In this document: positions 22,803-24,163 of the stretch, in pieces
Position numbering within the stretch: the first letter of the stretch is position 1
Layout: each line of letters begins with the position of its first letter
DNA from: Akkermansiaceae bacterium
GTDB taxonomy: Bacteria > Verrucomicrobiota > Verrucomicrobiia > Verrucomicrobiales > Akkermansiaceae
Length of the DNA: 24,163 bases
Direction of reading: 5' to 3'
Assembly (NCBI GenBank): GCA_018676385.1
Contig: JABHEX010000344.1
Span: forward strand, 1 to 24,163
The notes under the pieces: model-generated
Seen by the model: the letters and a program-made list of their open reading frames with translations, nothing else
What the model was told of the DNA's origin: nothing
Database searches by the model: none
Translations under genes and position numbers: made by a program

Positions 22803-22880
22803 GTTTTATCAGTCAGCAGGTTGTCTCTCATTTTAGAGAGCAACGAACAACCAAAGGAAAACATAAACAATACAAACAAT

Positions 22881-23654
22881 ATGAAATACACACGTCTAAA
22901 TATGGCATTAACATGTGCCACAATCCCACTACTTCTGGCCATGCCGGCATCAGCCGCGATCACAACGAGTTTTAACGTGGACTTGAGTCCTACCACCCAA
23001 AGTTTTGCATCTGCTGCTACCTCCACACTTGCACTGAACTACGCGATCGACGGCTCGGGTAACGTTGCTCTGGTTGCGGACTCAGGAGGTGCGTCTCCCG
23101 CAAGATGGAACCAGGTCTCTAACTCAAGTGCCGGAACAACGTCATCGTTGGCTTTGTTCAATACCGCCTTCACTCTGACCTATTCGGGATCAGCGAATGC
23201 TATCCTCAATTATAATCCGCCCTACAACAACGCTGGAACAGGTGCCGTTTTGGCAACTCAAGGGCAGGGTAATGCAAGCGCGTTGGAAAATGGTGAGTCC
23301 ATCACGTTCACCGTCAGTGGTACGGCGACTGCAGTCCCTGGTTTCTCCTTGGACTTGAACAGCTTCTCCTATGACCTCCGTCTTGGCAATGGTGGATCTT
23401 CATTCGGCGTTGAGGACACGAGTAGCTTCGTGATTGAACAACTCATCCCGAACACCTCGCTTGACGGCACCATTGACGGCACCGGAATTTCTCTAGCAGC
23501 TGGTGAAGCCATGACCTTCCGCACGATTAGTGGTAATGCAGGTGGAGCTGGATTGAGTGGGTTTGATTTCGATGTGAATGTTGTTCCTGAACCCTCATCC
23601 ACAGCACTTCTCGGACTCGGTGGCTTGACTCTCATACTCCGCCGCCGCCGCTAA
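22881..23654 (+). CDS. PEP-CTERM sorting-domain secreted protein
   Basis: 257 residues from ATG 22881; a TTG 20 codons upstream lies in the leader hairpin and is rejected. The signal peptide MKYTRLNMALTCATIPLLLAMPASA is followed by a low-complexity, Ser/Thr/Asn/Gly-rich, Lys-free beta-type region of about 205 residues. It ends with VVPEPSSTALLGLGGLTLILRRRR: the PEP motif, one membrane helix and an arginine cluster. In this family the tail is recognised by exosortase after export, and proteins are often linked with exopolysaccharide production. An AAGGA (22854-22858) is 22 bases from the ATG, too far to be a normal Shine-Dalgarno. A shorter paralogous frame begins 99 bases after its stop. The role of the exported domain is unknown. 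Confidence 0.92.
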   Translation: MKYTRLNMALTCATIPLLLAMPASAAITTSFNVDLSPTTQSFASAATSTLALNYAIDGSGNVALVADSGGASPARWNQVSNSSAGTTSSLALFNTAFTLTYSGSANAILNYNPPYNNAGTGAVLATQGQGNASALENGESITFTVSGTATAVPGFSLDLNSFSYDLRLGNGGSSFGVEDTSSFVIEQLIPNTSLDGTIDGTGISLAAGEAMTFRTISGNAGGAGLSGFDFDVNVVPEPSSTALLGLGGLTLILRRRR

Positions 23655-23672
23655 CCTGCACCAGCGGCAAAG

Positions 23673-23694
23673 GGCTTTCACAAAGCCATCCTTT
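23673..23694 (+). other. Small hairpin after the first PEP-CTERM gene
   Basis: GGCTTT (23673-23678) pairs with AAAGCC (23682-23687) over a 3-base loop. AAAG just before and CCTTT (23690-23694) just after can extend it around a two-base bulge. It precedes the main terminator and may act as a weak first stop or as an mRNA 3' end stabiliser. Confidence 0.4.
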
Positions 23695-23696
23695 TC

Positions 23697-23730
23697 AAGC
23701 TCCCGTCCGGCAACAGACGGGAGCTTTTTT
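23697..23730 (+). terminator. Strong intrinsic terminator between the two PEP-CTERM genes
   Basis: AAGCTCCCGTC (23697-23707) is perfectly complementary to GACGGGAGCTT (23716-23726), with an 8-base loop. The T-tract runs 23725-23730. It is the strongest terminator in the window and ends only 23 bases before the next start codon. Confidence 0.93.
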
Positions 23731-23753
23731 GCCAAAAAAATCATACCCATCAG

Positions 23754-24163
23754 ATGAAATTGCCCAAGCCCAAGGCCCTCCGAACCGCGATCCATCTGCT
23801 TAGTGGCGCCTGCTGGCTAGCGCTCGCAGCACCTTCATTCTCAGCCGTGCACGTGGACTTCGCGCACTCCTACACGGGTGCCAGCAGCGCCACCCAGAAT
23901 ACCGGAGACGTCACACTTGCCTTTACGGTCGATGGCTCCGGCAACGTCACTCTGGACGCCTCTTCGGTCGACCCAGATCCCGCCGCCTACATCAATGAGT
24001 TCGACGGCTCGGTTGGCACGGTAAGCGACCCCGCCATGTGGGGTCAGAGTTTCAGTATCGTGCTTTCTTCCACCGGCGTCGGTAATCTACGGATCAACAA
24101 CACTGGCAGTGGGCTCGCCGTTCAGGGCGGCAATTCTCAGGTGCTTGATGCCGATGCATCTGC
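23754..24163 (+). CDS. Secreted protein, paralogue of the preceding PEP-CTERM protein, 3' truncated by window end
   Basis: Open from ATG 23754 to the end of the window (136 complete codons, no stop). A signal peptide has a basic start (MKLPKPKALRT) and a hydrophobic core (LLSGACWLALAAPSFSA). The exported part begins AVHVDFAHSYTGAS and contains TLAFTVDGSGNVTLDASS, which lines up with TLALNYAIDGSGNVALVADS of the previous protein, so the two are diverged paralogues. The rest is Ser/Gly/Asn/Asp-rich and has no lysine after the signal peptide. A PEP-CTERM tail is expected downstream but cannot be seen. Hand counting of 23761-24000 gives about 62% G+C, well above the rest of the window. The gap to the upstream terminator is only 23 bases and holds no recognisable promoter. 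Confidence 0.8.
   Translation, partial: MKLPKPKALRTAIHLLSGACWLALAAPSFSAVHVDFAHSYTGASSATQNTGDVTLAFTVDGSGNVTLDASSVDPDPAAYINEFDGSVGTVSDPAMWGQSFSIVLSSTGVGNLRINNTGSGLAVQGGNSQVLDADAS

Noticed and set aside
1..24163. Searched for CRISPR arrays, insertion sequences, integrases, phage genes, toxin-antitoxin pairs and restriction genes
   Set aside because: No regularly spaced direct repeats, transposase motifs, terminal inverted repeats or target-site duplications were seen; genes are housekeeping or phylum-typical.

Overview
The window looks like a stretch of core chromosome from a member of the Verrucomicrobiota, probably a free-living or marine relative of Rubritalea, Akkermansia or Verrucomicrobium. 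This placement is inferred from gene content, not from any search. The pointers are: a short verrucomicrobial-style PEP-CTERM tail ending in a run of arginines, a secreted 3-keto-disaccharide hydrolase (DUF1080), a TPR-redoxin fusion, a Tat-exported xylose-isomerase-like TIM barrel, two tandem PilT ATPases, a DUF3127 protein, and starts that almost all lack a Shine-Dalgarno sequence. I see no insertion sequence, prophage, integrase, CRISPR array or toxin-antitoxin pair. Apart from the last gene, nothing looks recently acquired.

Layout. 1-5.3 kb: the 3' part of rlmH (rRNA methyltransferase) faces a DUF1080 hydrolase and a 59-residue lipoprotein on the minus strand. A large TPR-redoxin protein and a rhomboid protease follow on the plus strand, facing a PduO-type cobalamin adenosyltransferase. 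5.3-7.5 kb: a Tat-exported TIM-barrel protein, queE (queuosine pathway) and a small membrane protein resembling an anti-sigma factor. 7.6-9.9 kb: two adjacent pilT-like retraction ATPases. 9.9-13 kb: a DUF4230 protein (minus), an uncharacterised acidic protein followed closely by a dusB-like tRNA-dihydrouridine synthase (plus), and a DUF502 membrane protein (minus). 13-16.2 kb: a class B penicillin-binding protein (PBP2 type) with an unusual acidic repeat tail, divergent from a secreted alpha/beta hydrolase. 16.2-19 kb: a TPP riboswitch with its own terminator, then thiC, then a DUF3127 OB-fold protein with an SSB-like tip. 19-22.7 kb: nadB, a secreted double-psi beta-barrel protein, a tRNA-Leu with anticodon AAG and its terminator, and a KDPG aldolase. 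22.7-24.2 kb: two tandem PEP-CTERM-type secreted proteins separated by a strong terminator; the second is cut by the window end and is much richer in G+C.

The genes do not form one pathway. They cover translation and tRNA/rRNA modification (rlmH, queE, dusB, tRNA-Leu), cofactor synthesis (pduO, thiC, nadB), cell envelope and pili (PBP2, DUF502, pilT pair), and carbohydrate or extracellular functions (DUF1080, TIM barrel, hydrolase, KDPG aldolase, PEP-CTERM). The most striking architectural feature is that all four convergent gene pairs overlap or abut (4-nt, 4-nt and 19-nt overlaps, and one 3-nt gap), leaving no room for terminators between them.

No gene-free stretch exceeds 300 bases once the lipoprotein (1308-1487) and the tRNA with its terminator (21842-21970) are counted. 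The divergent gaps at 5252-5317, 10561-10652 and 15259-15353 must hold promoters, but I could not identify clear -35/-10 elements in them.
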